This document shows, in pieces, positions 7,330-16,957 of a stretch of 64,000 nucleotides of DNA. Made by a program: the position numbers and the translations under genes. The notes below the pieces were generated by a model. It was not told the DNA's origin, searched no databases, and was given only the letters and a program-made list of their open reading frames with translations. Within the stretch, counting starts at the first letter, position 1. Each line of letters starts with the position of its first letter. The DNA comes from CAVWTN01 sp963757945 (lineage in GTDB: Bacteria; Vulcanimicrobiota; Vulcanimicrobiia; Vulcanimicrobiales; Vulcanimicrobiaceae), in assembly GCA_963757945.1 (NCBI GenBank), contig CAVWTN010000002.1, positions 1,736,001 to 1,800,000 on the forward strand. The letters are read 5' to 3'.

Positions 7330-8388
7330 ATGCAACGGACGGTGGTGCCCGGCGTCGCGCTGTGGTCGCAATGGCAGCCCGAACGCAATCTCTTCTTCAA
7401 TTCGTTCTTTATCGAGCACGCCGAGGGCAATCTGATCGTCGATCCCCTGCCCCTCGGCGAGGCTGATGCCGCGGAGATTGCCGAACGCGGCGGCGCGGCG
7501 TGGGTCGTCGTGACGAACCGCGACCACGAGCGCGCAGCGCGCGAGGTCGCGCGGGCGCTCGGCGCGCATATTGCCGCGAGCGCCGTCGATGCGCCGCTGT
7601 TGGCGGGGCCCGTCGATTTGGCGCTCGCCGATGGAGACCGAATCGGCGATGCTCGAGTCATCGCGCTCGCGGGCCAGAAGACGGCGGGCGAGATCGCGCT
7701 GCATTTCCCCGCGCGCGGCGCGGTGTTGGTCGGCGATGCGCTGTGGGGCGATCCCGCCGGATCGTTACGGCTCATGCCCGACGCCAAGCTGGCCGATCCG
7801 CCGCACGCCGTGCTCTCCTTGCGGCGGCTCGCGGCGTTACGCCCCGAGCACCTCCTCGTCGGCGACGGCGCCTGCATCTTCGGCGGAGCGACGCGCGCGC
7901 TTTGGGCCGCGCTCGAAGCGCGCCCGGATGCCTACGTGAATCGCGTCAATCGCGACGAGCTCGTATGGCGGAGCTTCGACGACGAGCCCGCGCCGTACGG
8001 CGGCGAATCCGGCGAGATCGGGCATGTCATCGGCGCCGAGCGGCTCGGCTATCGGCTCGCGCGCTTGAACCCGGGGACGGCGTTCTGCCCGCTGCATTGG
8101 CACGCGGCCGAGGAAGAACTGTACGTGGTGCTGAGCGGAACGCCGCGCCTGCTCACCCCGCGCGGGGACGTCGACCTGCGCCCGGGCGACTACGTTGCGT
8201 TTCCAACGCGGGCGAGCGGCGCCCACAAGCTCGCCAACCCAGGGCCGGAGCCTTGCGAAGTGTTGATGGTCTCGAACGTCGACTCTGCGGACATCTGCTA
8301 CTATCCCGACTCGCGCAAGTTCGTGATCGAGGCGACCGACATGATGGTGCGCGATCATCCCGTGCTCGACTATTACGACGGCGAATAG
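7330..8388 (+). CDS. MBL-fold-like and cupin two-domain protein
   Basis: This 352-residue cytoplasmic protein starts at ATG 7330 with GGAGG 4 nt upstream. Residues 1-190 resemble a subfamily of metallo-beta-lactamase-fold proteins (FNSFFIEHAEGNLIVDPL, VVVTNRDHERAAREVA, VGDALWGDPAGSLRLMPD). The canonical HxHxDH metal site is replaced by TNRDH, so classical two-zinc hydrolysis is unlikely. Residues 225-330 form a cupin-2 beta-barrel: CPLHWHAAEEELYVVLSGTPRL, then DLRPGDYVAFP and HKLANPG, with His/His/Glu ligands for one metal. The fusion implies recognition of a small ligand; no substrate can be named. It begins about 30 bp beyond the REP-like repeat, followed by the mannosidase 75 bp downstream. 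Confidence 0.75.
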   Translation: MQRTVVPGVALWSQWQPERNLFFNSFFIEHAEGNLIVDPLPLGEADAAEIAERGGAAWVVVTNRDHERAAREVARALGAHIAASAVDAPLLAGPVDLALADGDRIGDARVIALAGQKTAGEIALHFPARGAVLVGDALWGDPAGSLRLMPDAKLADPPHAVLSLRRLAALRPEHLLVGDGACIFGGATRALWAALEARPDAYVNRVNRDELVWRSFDDEPAPYGGESGEIGHVIGAERLGYRLARLNPGTAFCPLHWHAAEEELYVVLSGTPRLLTPRGDVDLRPGDYVAFPTRASGAHKLANPGPEPCEVLMVSNVDSADICYYPDSRKFVIEATDMMVRDHPVLDYYDGE

Positions 8389-8463
8389 CGGGCGGCGCCG
8401 TTCCGCCGCGAGGACGCCGTTCGGCGGCCGGGGCCCGGTAGCGGTGCGGAGAAAGCGAACGTC

Positions 8464-10926
8464 GTGGGGACGCTAGACGGCGCCATCCGGCTCTCCGAGG
8501 GCGCGTCGAACGGCGCGCTCGTCGAATTGCATGGGACGCTGCCGCCGGCGGAACGCGCCGTCGAATTGCGCTACGAAACCGCGACGGGCGCCCTGCTGCG
8601 CTGCGAGGGCGCCGTTGCCGGAGCGTTCGACCGCGAGCACGCGACGGTCGTGCTGCCGCCGTCTCCCGCGCCGCGGACGTTCGTGCTCGCGGTGGAAAAG
8701 AGCTCGCTCCCGGCCGCGGGGCTGCCGTCCGGGCCCGGCGTGCGCTGGAACCTGATGTTGCGCGGAGCGCGGCGCGAGCCCGCCCGGAGCGCGCGCTGGC
8801 GAGTTCTTCCCGCGGCCGAGCCCGTGCGTGCGGCGGCGGGCGATCTGGCGCTGATCGGCCACGCCCATCTCGACGTCGCCTGGCTGTGGACGTACGCCGA
8901 GACGCGGCGCAAGGCGCTGCGCACGTTCGCGATCGCGGCAAACGCACTGGAGCGCGAGCCCGACTTCGTGTTCTCGCAGAGCCAGCCGCAGCTCTACGCG
9001 TTCGTCGCCGAAGAGGACGCGGAGCTTTCCGGGCGGATCGAGGCGCTTGCCCGGGCGGGCCGGTTCGATGCGAGCGGCGCCGCGTTGTGGGTCGAGCCGG
9101 ATTGCAACCTGCCTTCCGGAGAATCGTTGCTGCGCCAGCTCGCGCTGGGCATGCGGTACGCGCGTGAGCATCTGGGGTCCGAACCGAGCGTCGCCTGGCT
9201 GCCGGACTCGTTCGGTTTCGCGAACACGCTTCCGACGCTGCTCGCGCACGCGGGCGTGCACCGTTTCGCGACGGCGAAGCTCGGCTGGAACGACACCACG
9301 CCGTTCCCGCACCGCCAATTCTGGTGGGAAGGGCCCGACGGCAGCCGCGTGCTCGCGGCCTCGCTTGCCGCCTACGAAGGGCCGCTCGACGAACGGCGCC
9401 GCGCGCTCGCGCGCGAGCGCGCGGAGCCGCTGGTGCTGGGCTATGGCGACGGCGGCGGCGGCGTGACCGCGGAGATGCTCGCGCAAGCGCCGGCGGCGGG
9501 GCGCTGGACGCGGCTCGACGCCTGGTTTGAAGCGCTTGAGGCGCGCGCCGAAGAGCTGCCCGTGCTCCGCGACGAGTTGTACTTGGAATTCCACCGGGGC
9601 GTCGCGACGACGCATCACGGCGTGAAGGCCCGCAACGCGGCGCTCGAACGCGCGCTCGAGAGCGCGGAAGAGCTGACGGCCTGGGCGCTGGTGCTGCGCG
9701 CTTCGCCGTTCTTTCGCGATGAGATGCGCGCGAAGCTGAACGAAGCCTGGAAGATCGTGTTGCGCAACCAGTTCCACGACGTGCTGACCGGCACGTCGAT
9801 CGCGGCGGTCTACGACGACGTGCGGCAGGAATACCAGCGCGCCGAAGCGCTCGTCGCGCAAGTCGAGCAGAGCTCGGCGGGCATGTTGCCGCGCGCGCCG
9901 CTGCGAGGCTCCGTCGCTCTGCGCCCGCCGGAGCCCGTCGAAGGCGGCTTCCGCTTCGCGAACGGCGCGCTCGAGGCGACGATCGCGGCGGACGGCGCGC
10001 TCGCGCTCTTGCGCGCTCCCGGCGGTGAGAATATCGTCACACGCGCGCACGAGCTCGCCGCCTATCGCGATCGGCCGCGCGCGTGGGAGGCTTGGAACGT
10101 CGACGCCGAGTATCGGACGCAGCGCCTGCGGGTCAGCGCGAACGGCTGCGAGCCCGTGGAGGGCGGCCTGCAGGTCCGTTATCGGATCGGGGACTCGCCC
10201 GCGCTCGCGCGCTTCACGCTCGCGGAGAACGAGCCGTTCCTGCGCGTGGCGCTCGCGATCGATTGGCGCGAACGGCGCACGTTCGTGCGGATCGAAAACG
10301 AGTTCGCGCTTCCCGGCGCCCAGGCACGCTTCGGGACGCCGCACGGAACGATCGAACGGCCGGTTTCGCCGCAGACGGCGGCCGAGCGCGCGAAGTTCGA
10401 GTTCAGCGCGCAACGCTTCGGCAGCCTCTGGTCCGGCCGCGGCGGCGTCGCGCTGCTCGCGCTCGATACGTACGGCTGGAGCCTCGAGGGGGACGCGGCG
10501 CGCGTGCGGCTCGGGCACTCGCTCTTGCGGGGCACGAATTGGCCCGATCCCTCCGCCGATCGCGGCGTGCAGACGTTCGAGTATGCCTACCTGCCGCTGG
10601 CCGGCGGGTCGCTCGGGGAACTGGAGGCCCAGTGGCGGCGCTTCGCCGGGTTGCGCGGCGTCGCGCTCTTCACGAGCGCGGACCCCAGCGTCCTCGTCAC
10701 GGCGACGAAGCCCGCCGACGACGGCGACGGCATCATCGTCCGCGTCCGCGAATGCGACGGCGCTCCGCGCGAGATGCGGCTCGCGTGCGCGGCGCGGGCG
10801 CGCAGCGTCGCGTGCGTCGATGCGCTCGAGCGGCCGGCCGAGGGCGCGGCGGTACTGCGCGACGGCGCGCTCGAAGCCGCGCTCGGCGCCTACGCGCTGC
10901 GCTCGTTCCGGGTGCGTTTCGCATGA
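8464..10926 (+). CDS. Alpha-mannosidase, glycoside hydrolase family 38
   Basis: This 820-residue retaining alpha-mannosidase starts at GTG 8464. The GH38 catalytic domain begins with the zinc motif HAHLDVAWLW (His133, Asp135); the catalytic nucleophile is Asp248 in WLPDSFGF, and a further zinc His lies in TTHHGVKARN. The middle three-helix bundle (ELTAWALVL...NEAWKIVLRNQFHDVLTGTSI) and C-terminal beta-sandwich domains (RVALAIDWRERRTFVRIENEF, HSLLRGTNWPDPSADRG) follow in the usual order. No signal peptide is visible, so it is probably cytoplasmic and acts on imported mannosides. Its stop overlaps the start of the HAD gene by ATGA, suggesting co-translation. Confidence 0.92.
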   Translation: MGTLDGAIRLSEGASNGALVELHGTLPPAERAVELRYETATGALLRCEGAVAGAFDREHATVVLPPSPAPRTFVLAVEKSSLPAAGLPSGPGVRWNLMLRGARREPARSARWRVLPAAEPVRAAAGDLALIGHAHLDVAWLWTYAETRRKALRTFAIAANALEREPDFVFSQSQPQLYAFVAEEDAELSGRIEALARAGRFDASGAALWVEPDCNLPSGESLLRQLALGMRYAREHLGSEPSVAWLPDSFGFANTLPTLLAHAGVHRFATAKLGWNDTTPFPHRQFWWEGPDGSRVLAASLAAYEGPLDERRRALARERAEPLVLGYGDGGGGVTAEMLAQAPAAGRWTRLDAWFEALEARAEELPVLRDELYLEFHRGVATTHHGVKARNAALERALESAEELTAWALVLRASPFFRDEMRAKLNEAWKIVLRNQFHDVLTGTSIAAVYDDVRQEYQRAEALVAQVEQSSAGMLPRAPLRGSVALRPPEPVEGGFRFANGALEATIAADGALALLRAPGGENIVTRAHELAAYRDRPRAWEAWNVDAEYRTQRLRVSANGCEPVEGGLQVRYRIGDSPALARFTLAENEPFLRVALAIDWRERRTFVRIENEFALPGAQARFGTPHGTIERPVSPQTAAERAKFEFSAQRFGSLWSGRGGVALLALDTYGWSLEGDAARVRLGHSLLRGTNWPDPSADRGVQTFEYAYLPLAGGSLGELEAQWRRFAGLRGVALFTSADPSVLVTATKPADDGDGIIVRVRECDGAPREMRLACAARARSVACVDALERPAEGAAVLRDGALEAALGAYALRSFRVRFA

Positions 10927-11654
10927 TCGACGCCGTGCTCTTCGATCTCGACGATACGCTGCACGACGATACGGACACGTACCGCCGCGCGGCCGCGGAT
11001 GCCGCGCGGGAAGCGGCGCTCGAGTGCGCGCTCGATCCGGACCGGCTCCTAGCAAACTACATTCGCGAGGCGGAACGATTCTGGAGACAACTTTCGCAGG
11101 ATCATCTCGGCACGAATCTCGCCGGCGTGCGCGAGCGGATGTGGGCCGCGGCGCTTGCGGAGTGCGGCGTCAGCGATGAGGGCGTGGCGGTGCGCTGTGC
11201 CGCAGCGTACATCCGTCACCGCAGGAAATATTTGAAACTTTGGCCCGGCGTCGCGGAGCTGCTCGCACATCTGCGCGCGGAGGGTAGCAAGCTCGGCCTT
11301 ATCACGAACGGCTTTGCCGAGACCCATCATGAGAAGATCGCGTTGCTCGGGCTCGCCGAGAGTTTTGATGCGATCCTGATCGCCGATGAAGTCGGGATGG
11401 TCAAACCGGATCCGCGAATGTTCGCGCACGCGTGCGCGCTCTTGGGGGTCGCGCCCCAGCGTGCGGTGATGGTCGGCGACCGCTACCATCGCGACGTGAC
11501 GGGAGCGCACGCCGCGGGCCTGCGCACGATCTGGCTCGACATCCACGCGGAGCGGATCCCTGAAGGAGGGCCGTTGCCCGATGCGACGGTCTCGCAGATC
11601 GCCGACGTCGGCGACGCATTGCAGACGTTGCGTGCACGTCACGGCAGGCAATAG
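10923..11654 (+). CDS. HAD-superfamily hydrolase
   Basis: A 243-residue haloacid dehalogenase-type phosphatase. Motif I FDLDDT gives the nucleophile Asp8 and acid/base Asp10; motif II is LGLITNG, motif III the Lys of VKPDPRMF, and motif IV MVGDRYHRDVTGAHAAG. A helical cap sits between motifs I and II (residues about 15-95), as in the phosphoglycolate phosphatase/YjjG-like group. The start is the ATG at 10923 overlapping the mannosidase stop; the open frame extends far upstream but only as antiphase reading of the mannosidase gene. Coupling to GH38 hints at a sugar-phosphate substrate, but this is inference. Confidence 0.88.
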   Translation: MIDAVLFDLDDTLHDDTDTYRRAAADAAREAALECALDPDRLLANYIREAERFWRQLSQDHLGTNLAGVRERMWAAALAECGVSDEGVAVRCAAAYIRHRRKYLKLWPGVAELLAHLRAEGSKLGLITNGFAETHHEKIALLGLAESFDAILIADEVGMVKPDPRMFAHACALLGVAPQRAVMVGDRYHRDVTGAHAAGLRTIWLDIHAERIPEGGPLPDATVSQIADVGDALQTLRARHGRQ

Positions 11655-11672
11655 ACTCCGCGAGCGGAATCG

Positions 11673-12392
11673 ATGACTATGGACGCGGTGTCGGTCGGTG
11701 CGGTATTCGCCCGCGCGTGGGTCTTATTGCGCGAGAACCTCGCGATCGTCGTGCCGGGATTATTGGTGGGCGCGCTGATCGGTCTGGTCAGCGCGTTCCT
11801 CGCGCCGCCGCTTGCGCCGGACGATGTGGCGGCCGGACTCGCGCGCCCGTACGATCGCATCGCGCGCCTGCTGGTCACGACGATCTCCGTGATCGCGAGC
11901 GTGCTGACGATCACGTACACGACGGGGATGGCCCGCTCGGCTTGGGAGAACGGCCGGGCCTCGTTCGCGGACGGCGCGCGTGCGTTCCGCGCCGACGCCG
12001 GCAACGTGCTCGTCGCGCTCGGGCTCTTGTTCTTGCTGGGTTTCGTCGCATCGCTGCTCGCGCCGTTCACGCTGTTCTTCTCGTTGCTCGCGTACGTGTT
12101 TTTCTGCATCTACACGATGGCGTCGGCGATCGTCGGGGAACGCAACGGCTTCGCATCGGTCGTGGAGTCCGCGGCGATCGCGTGGCGGCGGCCCTTGACG
12201 ACGGGGCTGCTCGTCTTCGGGCTCGCGGCGATCACGCTCGTGACGGGTCTCGTGACGAGCGTGCTCTCGGCCGCTCCCTTCGTGGGAGAGATCGTCGCGA
12301 ACGTCGCGCTACAGGCCGTCGTCGCCTATTTCACGCTCGTGATCGTCGGGGAGTACCTGACGCTGGCCGGAGAGGGATCGCTCGCGACATGA
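11673..12392 (+). CDS. Integral membrane protein of unknown function
   Basis: This 239-residue protein has five to six hydrophobic segments: residues 24-45, 67-85, 111-130, 131-150, 175-195 and 205-228. Its pattern (repeated 12-residue charged loops with AWENGRASFADGARAFRAD and SVVESAAIAWRRP) resembles the many uncharacterised bacterial multi-pass proteins with tandem halves of the glycerophosphoryl-diester membrane-domain/DUF975-like type. I do not recognise a specific family. It follows the HAD gene by 18 bp on the same strand and precedes uvrA. Confidence 0.7.
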   Translation: MTMDAVSVGAVFARAWVLLRENLAIVVPGLLVGALIGLVSAFLAPPLAPDDVAAGLARPYDRIARLLVTTISVIASVLTITYTTGMARSAWENGRASFADGARAFRADAGNVLVALGLLFLLGFVASLLAPFTLFFSLLAYVFFCIYTMASAIVGERNGFASVVESAAIAWRRPLTTGLLVFGLAAITLVTGLVTSVLSAAPFVGEIVANVALQAVVAYFTLVIVGEYLTLAGEGSLAT

Positions 12393-12444
12393 TCCCCGCC
12401 CAGGCGCGCGGGGGGAACCGGTCGCGCTGCAACGGACCGCCCCC

Positions 12445-15400
12445 TTGGACGGTCCTACGTTCGTGAGCATCACCTCCCAGAACGGATCCCAGCGTGGGCT
12501 CGATTCGATCGTCATCAGGGGCGCGCGCGAGCACAACCTCAAGAACGTCGATCTGACGCTGCCGCGCAACCGCCTGATCGTGATCACCGGGCTCTCGGGC
12601 TCGGGGAAGTCGTCGCTCGCGTTCGACACGATCTACGCGGAGGGTCAGCGCCGCTACGTCGAGTCGCTCTCCTCGTACGCCCGGCAGTTCCTCGGCCAGA
12701 TGGAGAAGCCCGACGTCGATTACATCGAGGGCCTCTCGCCCGCGATTTCGATCGACCAAAAGTCCAGCTCGCGCAATCCGCGTTCGACGGTCGGGACCGT
12801 CACCGAGATCTACGACTATCTGCGGTTGCTTTACGCGCGGATCGGGAAGCCGCACTGCTACAAGTGCGGGCGCGAGGTCAGCGCGCAATCGAGCGAACAG
12901 ATCGTCGACGGGATCATGGAATTGCCCGAGGGCTCGCGCCTGCAGTTGCTCGCGCCCGTGGTGCGCGGACGCAAGGGCGAGTATACGAAGCTCTTCGAGG
13001 AGATCGCCAAGGAGGGCTTCGCGCGCGTTCGCGTCGATGGCGAGACGCACGAGTTGCGCGAGGCCGGCACGATCGATCTCGATAAGAAGCGCAAGCACAC
13101 GATCGAAGTCGTCGTCGACCGGCTCGTGATGAAGGCCGATCTGCGCAAGCGGCTGACCGATTCCGTCGAGACGACGTTGCGGCTCTCGAGCGGCATCGTG
13201 ACCGTGCTGGTCGAGCCGGCCAAGAACGGCGCGCGGGAGCCGGCGCGCGAGTTGACGTTCAGCGAGCAGCTCGCCTGCGTCTATTGCGGGCTCTCGTTCG
13301 AGGAGTTGGCGCCGCGGCTGTTCTCGTTCAATTCGCCGTACGGCGCCTGCCCGGATTGCACGGGCCTGGGCGTCAAGATCGAGATCGATCCGTGGAAGGT
13401 GATCCCCGATCGCTCGAAATCGATCGAGGACGGCGCGATCGTGCCGTGGAGCAAGTCGCTCGGCGGCGGCCGCTTCCCCTCGATGAACCCGTATTACCTG
13501 CAGCAGGTCGAGGCGCTGATGCGCTCGCGCCGCGTGAAGATGTCCACGCCGATCGAGAAGCTGCCGGCCGACCTGCTCGACACGATCCTGTACGGCTCCG
13601 AGCAGAAGCGGAAGTTCACGTACGAATCACGCAGCGGGCACGCCTGGAACTACGAGACGGTCTTCGAGGGCGTGGTGAACAACCTGCAGCGCCGCCACAG
13701 CGAGACCAGCTCCGAGATGGTCAAGGAAGACATCGAGAAGTACATGTCCGCGAACACGTGCGCGACCTGCGAGGGCGCGCGCCTGAAACCCGAGGCGCTC
13801 GCGGTCACGGTCGGCGGAGCGAACATTCATGCCCTGACGACGCTCTCGGTCGAGAAGACGGAGACGTTCTTCCGTGAGTTCAAGCCGACCCAGCGCGAGG
13901 ACCTGATCGCGCATCAGGTCCTCAAAGAGATCCGTGCGCGGCTCGGCTTTCTCACGAACGTGGGCCTCGGATACCTGAGCCTCTCGCGCGGCGCGACCAC
14001 GCTCTCGGGCGGCGAGACGCAACGAATCCGGCTTGCGACGCAGATCGGCAGCTCGCTCGTCGGCGTGCTCTATATCTTAGACGAGCCGTCGATCGGGCTC
14101 CATCAACGCGACAACGACCGGCTGCTGGCGACGCTCAAGACGCTGCGCGATCTGGGCAACACGCTGATCGTGATCGAGCACGACGAGGACACGATGCGTG
14201 AGGCGGACGTGGTCGTGGACGTCGGCCCGGGCGCGGGCGCCGAGGGTGGGCGCATCCTGACGGTCGGCACGCTCGCCGAGGTGATGCAGCACCCGGAGTC
14301 CCAAACGGGCGCGTACCTTTCCGGCCGCAAGTTCATCCCGATCCCCCGCGTGCGCCGCACGCCGCGTTCGTGGCTCTCCGTGCGCAAGGCGAAGGCGAAC
14401 AACCTCGCCGGCGTCGACGTCGATTTCCCGATCGGGGTCTTCGCGTGCGTGACGGGCGTCAGCGGGAGCGGCAAGTCGAGCCTCGTGAACGAGGTGCTCG
14501 TCAAGGCGCTCAACCAGCATCTCCACGGCCAACCCGCCGGCGGCACCTACGGCACGGTCAAAGGCGCGGGCGAGCTCGACAAGCTCGTCGTGATCGATCA
14601 ATCGCCGATCGGGCGCACGCCGCGTTCGAATCCCGCGACGTACACCGGCGCGTTCGATTTGATCCGCGAGCTGTTTTCGCTCGTCCCGGAAGCGAAGCTG
14701 CGCGGCTACGGCCCCGGCCGCTTCTCGTTCAACGTGAAGGGCGGGCGCTGCGACGCCTGCGAGGGCGACGGCATCATCAAGATCGAGATGCACTTCCTGC
14801 CCGACGTGTACGTCCCGTGCGAAGTCTGCAAGGGCAAGCGCTATAACGCGCAGACGCTCGAAGTGAAATACAAGGGCAAGTCGATCTCCGACGTGCTCGA
14901 GATGCGCGTCGACGAAGCCTCGGAATTCTTCAGCGCGATCCCGCGCATCCACAATCGACTGCGCACGATCGCCGACGTGGGCCTGGGCTACATCAAGATG
15001 GGCCAGCCAGCGACGACGCTCTCCGGCGGCGAGGCGCAGCGCGTCAAGCTCGCGACCGAACTCTCGAAGCGCGCGACCGGGCGCACGTTCTACGTGCTCG
15101 ACGAGCCGACGACCGGGCTGCACTTCGCCGACATCCACAAGCTGCTCGAAGTGCTGCAACGGCTCGTGCACTTGGGGAACACGGTCCTTACGATCGAGCA
15201 CAACCTCGACGTCGTGAAAACGGCCGACTATTTGATCGACCTCGGCCCCGAAGGCGGAGACCGCGGCGGGACCGTCGTCGCGACCGGCACGCCGGAAGAA
15301 GTGGCGCAGACGCAGGGCTCGTTCACGGGCGAGTATCTGCGCGCCGTCCTCGCGGACGCCCGCGCGCACGGCCTGCGCGCCGACCGCACGCACATGGCCG

Positions 15401-15471
15401 CGCTCGAAGAAGAGAACCTGAGCGCCCTGCACGGCCTCGTCGAAGCGGGCCGGGCGACCATCGAGAGCTAG
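12445..15471 (+). CDS. uvrA: UvrABC system protein A
   Basis: UvrA is the dimeric ABC ATPase that finds bulky DNA lesions and loads UvrB. The protein (up to 1008 residues) has two ABC modules: Walker A GLSGSGKSS at about residue 49 and GVSGSGKSS near 673, signature motifs LSGGETQRIRLA and LSGGEAQRVKLA, and Walker B segments YILDEPSIGLH and YVLDEPTTGLH. The zinc modules are visible as CVYCG...CPDC and CDACEGDG...CEVCKGKRY. The start is uncertain: TTG 12445 or GTG 12463, neither with a strong ribosome-binding site. The UvrB-interaction and insertion domains lie between the first Walker A and its signature as normal. Confidence 0.96.
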   Translation: MDGPTFVSITSQNGSQRGLDSIVIRGAREHNLKNVDLTLPRNRLIVITGLSGSGKSSLAFDTIYAEGQRRYVESLSSYARQFLGQMEKPDVDYIEGLSPAISIDQKSSSRNPRSTVGTVTEIYDYLRLLYARIGKPHCYKCGREVSAQSSEQIVDGIMELPEGSRLQLLAPVVRGRKGEYTKLFEEIAKEGFARVRVDGETHELREAGTIDLDKKRKHTIEVVVDRLVMKADLRKRLTDSVETTLRLSSGIVTVLVEPAKNGAREPARELTFSEQLACVYCGLSFEELAPRLFSFNSPYGACPDCTGLGVKIEIDPWKVIPDRSKSIEDGAIVPWSKSLGGGRFPSMNPYYLQQVEALMRSRRVKMSTPIEKLPADLLDTILYGSEQKRKFTYESRSGHAWNYETVFEGVVNNLQRRHSETSSEMVKEDIEKYMSANTCATCEGARLKPEALAVTVGGANIHALTTLSVEKTETFFREFKPTQREDLIAHQVLKEIRARLGFLTNVGLGYLSLSRGATTLSGGETQRIRLATQIGSSLVGVLYILDEPSIGLHQRDNDRLLATLKTLRDLGNTLIVIEHDEDTMREADVVVDVGPGAGAEGGRILTVGTLAEVMQHPESQTGAYLSGRKFIPIPRVRRTPRSWLSVRKAKANNLAGVDVDFPIGVFACVTGVSGSGKSSLVNEVLVKALNQHLHGQPAGGTYGTVKGAGELDKLVVIDQSPIGRTPRSNPATYTGAFDLIRELFSLVPEAKLRGYGPGRFSFNVKGGRCDACEGDGIIKIEMHFLPDVYVPCEVCKGKRYNAQTLEVKYKGKSISDVLEMRVDEASEFFSAIPRIHNRLRTIADVGLGYIKMGQPATTLSGGEAQRVKLATELSKRATGRTFYVLDEPTTGLHFADIHKLLEVLQRLVHLGNTVLTIEHNLDVVKTADYLIDLGPEGGDRGGTVVATGTPEEVAQTQGSFTGEYLRAVLADARAHGLRADRTHMAALEEENLSALHGLVEAGRATIES

Positions 15472-15496
15472 CGGCGCGCCTTCGGGAAGTCAATTC

Positions 15497-16870
15497 TCAC
15501 AGCCGCGAAGGCTCTTTTGTGAGCGTCGGCATCGGTTCGAGTGGAAGCCCAAGCGTGGACGCGGCGGTGATTCCGGCTTCGCGCAGAGAGTTCGCTTGGG
15601 CGCTCTCCGTGTAGACTCGCAGTTCGGAGATGTCACGTGGAAAGACCAGGCCCAGCGTCCAGTCGAAGGCCACCCTTGCCTGCCGGTCGAGCCCGGGCAG
15701 CCTGAGCAGATAGTACGTTCTCCACACGAACCACGCGACGAACCCGGTCAGCAGCAGGCCGTTGCGGAAACCGGCAACGCCGCGCCGGCCGCCCAGCGAC
15801 GCCATCACGCCGAGCGACCGATAGCGGAACGGCTTGGTCGGGCGGCCGCGCAAGACGGCGGCGATATTCGCGGCGAGAAACGGACCTTCGCGCAGAGCGT
15901 GCTGCGCCGTCGGGGGATAACGCGATCCATCGGGTGCTGGAATCGTGGCGCAATCGCCGAGTGCCCAGACGCCGGGATAGTTGGGAACTGAGAGATCCGG
16001 GTTGACGGGGATCGCCCCGCCGCGACCGGTACCGATGGGCGAGGACGCGACGGCAGGAGAGGGCTTGACGCCCGCGCTCCACACGATCGTCGCCGTCGCG
16101 ACGATCGTGCCGCCGGCGAGGTGTAGACCGTCATCGAATGCGCCCAAGACATTCGTCCCGAGCACGACGCGCACGCCCCTCCGCTCGAGCGCCTTGGCGC
16201 TATATTCGCCCATGCCGGCTTGCAGTTCAGGAAGCAGTTTCTTTCCGCCGTCGATCAGCACGATCTCGATCTCACGCGGATCGATCGTGCGATAAAAGCG
16301 GAGCGCGCTCTTGAAAAAGTCGATCATCTCGCCCGCCGCCTCGACCCCGGTGAATCCGCCGCCGACGAACACAAAGGTCAGCAGCCGTTTGCGCTCGGCT
16401 GCGTCCGCGGTCACGTCTGCGAGCTCCAGCATCCCGATCACGTGATTGCGCAGCCGCTCGGCGTCCTCGAGCGACTTGAGCGGGAAGGCGCGCTCAGCGA
16501 TTCCCGGTAAGCCGAACGTGGAGGTCACCGCGCCCAAGCACAGCACCAAATGGTCGTAGGCGAGCCTCTGGCGCGAGCCGAGCATGATGTGCTCGACCTC
16601 GACAACCTTCGCATCGAGGTCGATCGCGCGTACCTCAGCGAGGATGAAGCGTGCGTTTTTCGGCTGCGCGCGCACCGGTGTCACCACGTGCCGCGACTCT
16701 AGGTTGCCGGACGAGACTTCCGGCAGCATCGGCGTGAAGAGAGAGAAATTCTCGCGACTGACGACCGTGATCTCCGCCTCGCCGGGGCCGAGCAGACGCT
16801 CGAGGCGGCGCGCCGTTGAGATGCCGGCAAAGCCGCCGCCAAGAATCAAGATTCGGGATTGTGGAGCCAT
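15497..16870 (-). CDS. NAD(P)/FAD-dependent oxidoreductase, type II NADH dehydrogenase-like
   Basis: A 457-residue two-dinucleotide-binding flavoprotein. The FAD Rossmann motif RILILGGGFAGI is at the N-terminus, a second NADH-binding motif TFVFVGGGFTGVEAAGE lies near residue 170, and the flavin-contact segment VWALGDCATIP is near 310. TAQHALREGPFLAANI and the C-terminal hydrophobic/amphipathic stretch (LLLTGFVAWFVWRTYYLLRLPG) match NDH-2 enzymes, which sit peripherally on the membrane and pass electrons from NADH to quinone without pumping protons. It is convergent with uvrA (25-bp gap) and stands alone in its strand context, so a non-respiratory oxidoreductase role cannot be excluded. Confidence 0.85.
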   Translation of the reverse strand: MAPQSRILILGGGFAGISTARRLERLLGPGEAEITVVSRENFSLFTPMLPEVSSGNLESRHVVTPVRAQPKNARFILAEVRAIDLDAKVVEVEHIMLGSRQRLAYDHLVLCLGAVTSTFGLPGIAERAFPLKSLEDAERLRNHVIGMLELADVTADAAERKRLLTFVFVGGGFTGVEAAGEMIDFFKSALRFYRTIDPREIEIVLIDGGKKLLPELQAGMGEYSAKALERRGVRVVLGTNVLGAFDDGLHLAGGTIVATATIVWSAGVKPSPAVASSPIGTGRGGAIPVNPDLSVPNYPGVWALGDCATIPAPDGSRYPPTAQHALREGPFLAANIAAVLRGRPTKPFRYRSLGVMASLGGRRGVAGFRNGLLLTGFVAWFVWRTYYLLRLPGLDRQARVAFDWTLGLVFPRDISELRVYTESAQANSLREAGITAASTLGLPLEPMPTLTKEPSRL

Positions 16871-16957
16871 AAGCGCGATCGTCCCCCCGAGCTTAGACTC
16901 CGCGGCATCGCATCCGGTCAGCGGGCGAACGCCGGCTCTGCTGAAACGGCCGATCGC

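Noticed and set aside
10083..10922. N-terminal extension of the HAD phosphatase
   Set aside because: It lies in another frame of the mannosidase gene; motif I is at the ATG 10923 start, which overlaps the upstream stop.
8473..11055. An 860-codon minus-strand open frame opposite the GH38 gene
   Set aside because: No known domain, highly Arg/Ala-rich, and it mirrors the codon pattern of a clear mannosidase; GC-rich antisense artefact.
12393..12444. Terminator before uvrA
   Set aside because: The GC-rich inverted repeat has no T-tract and overlaps the likely uvrA start region.
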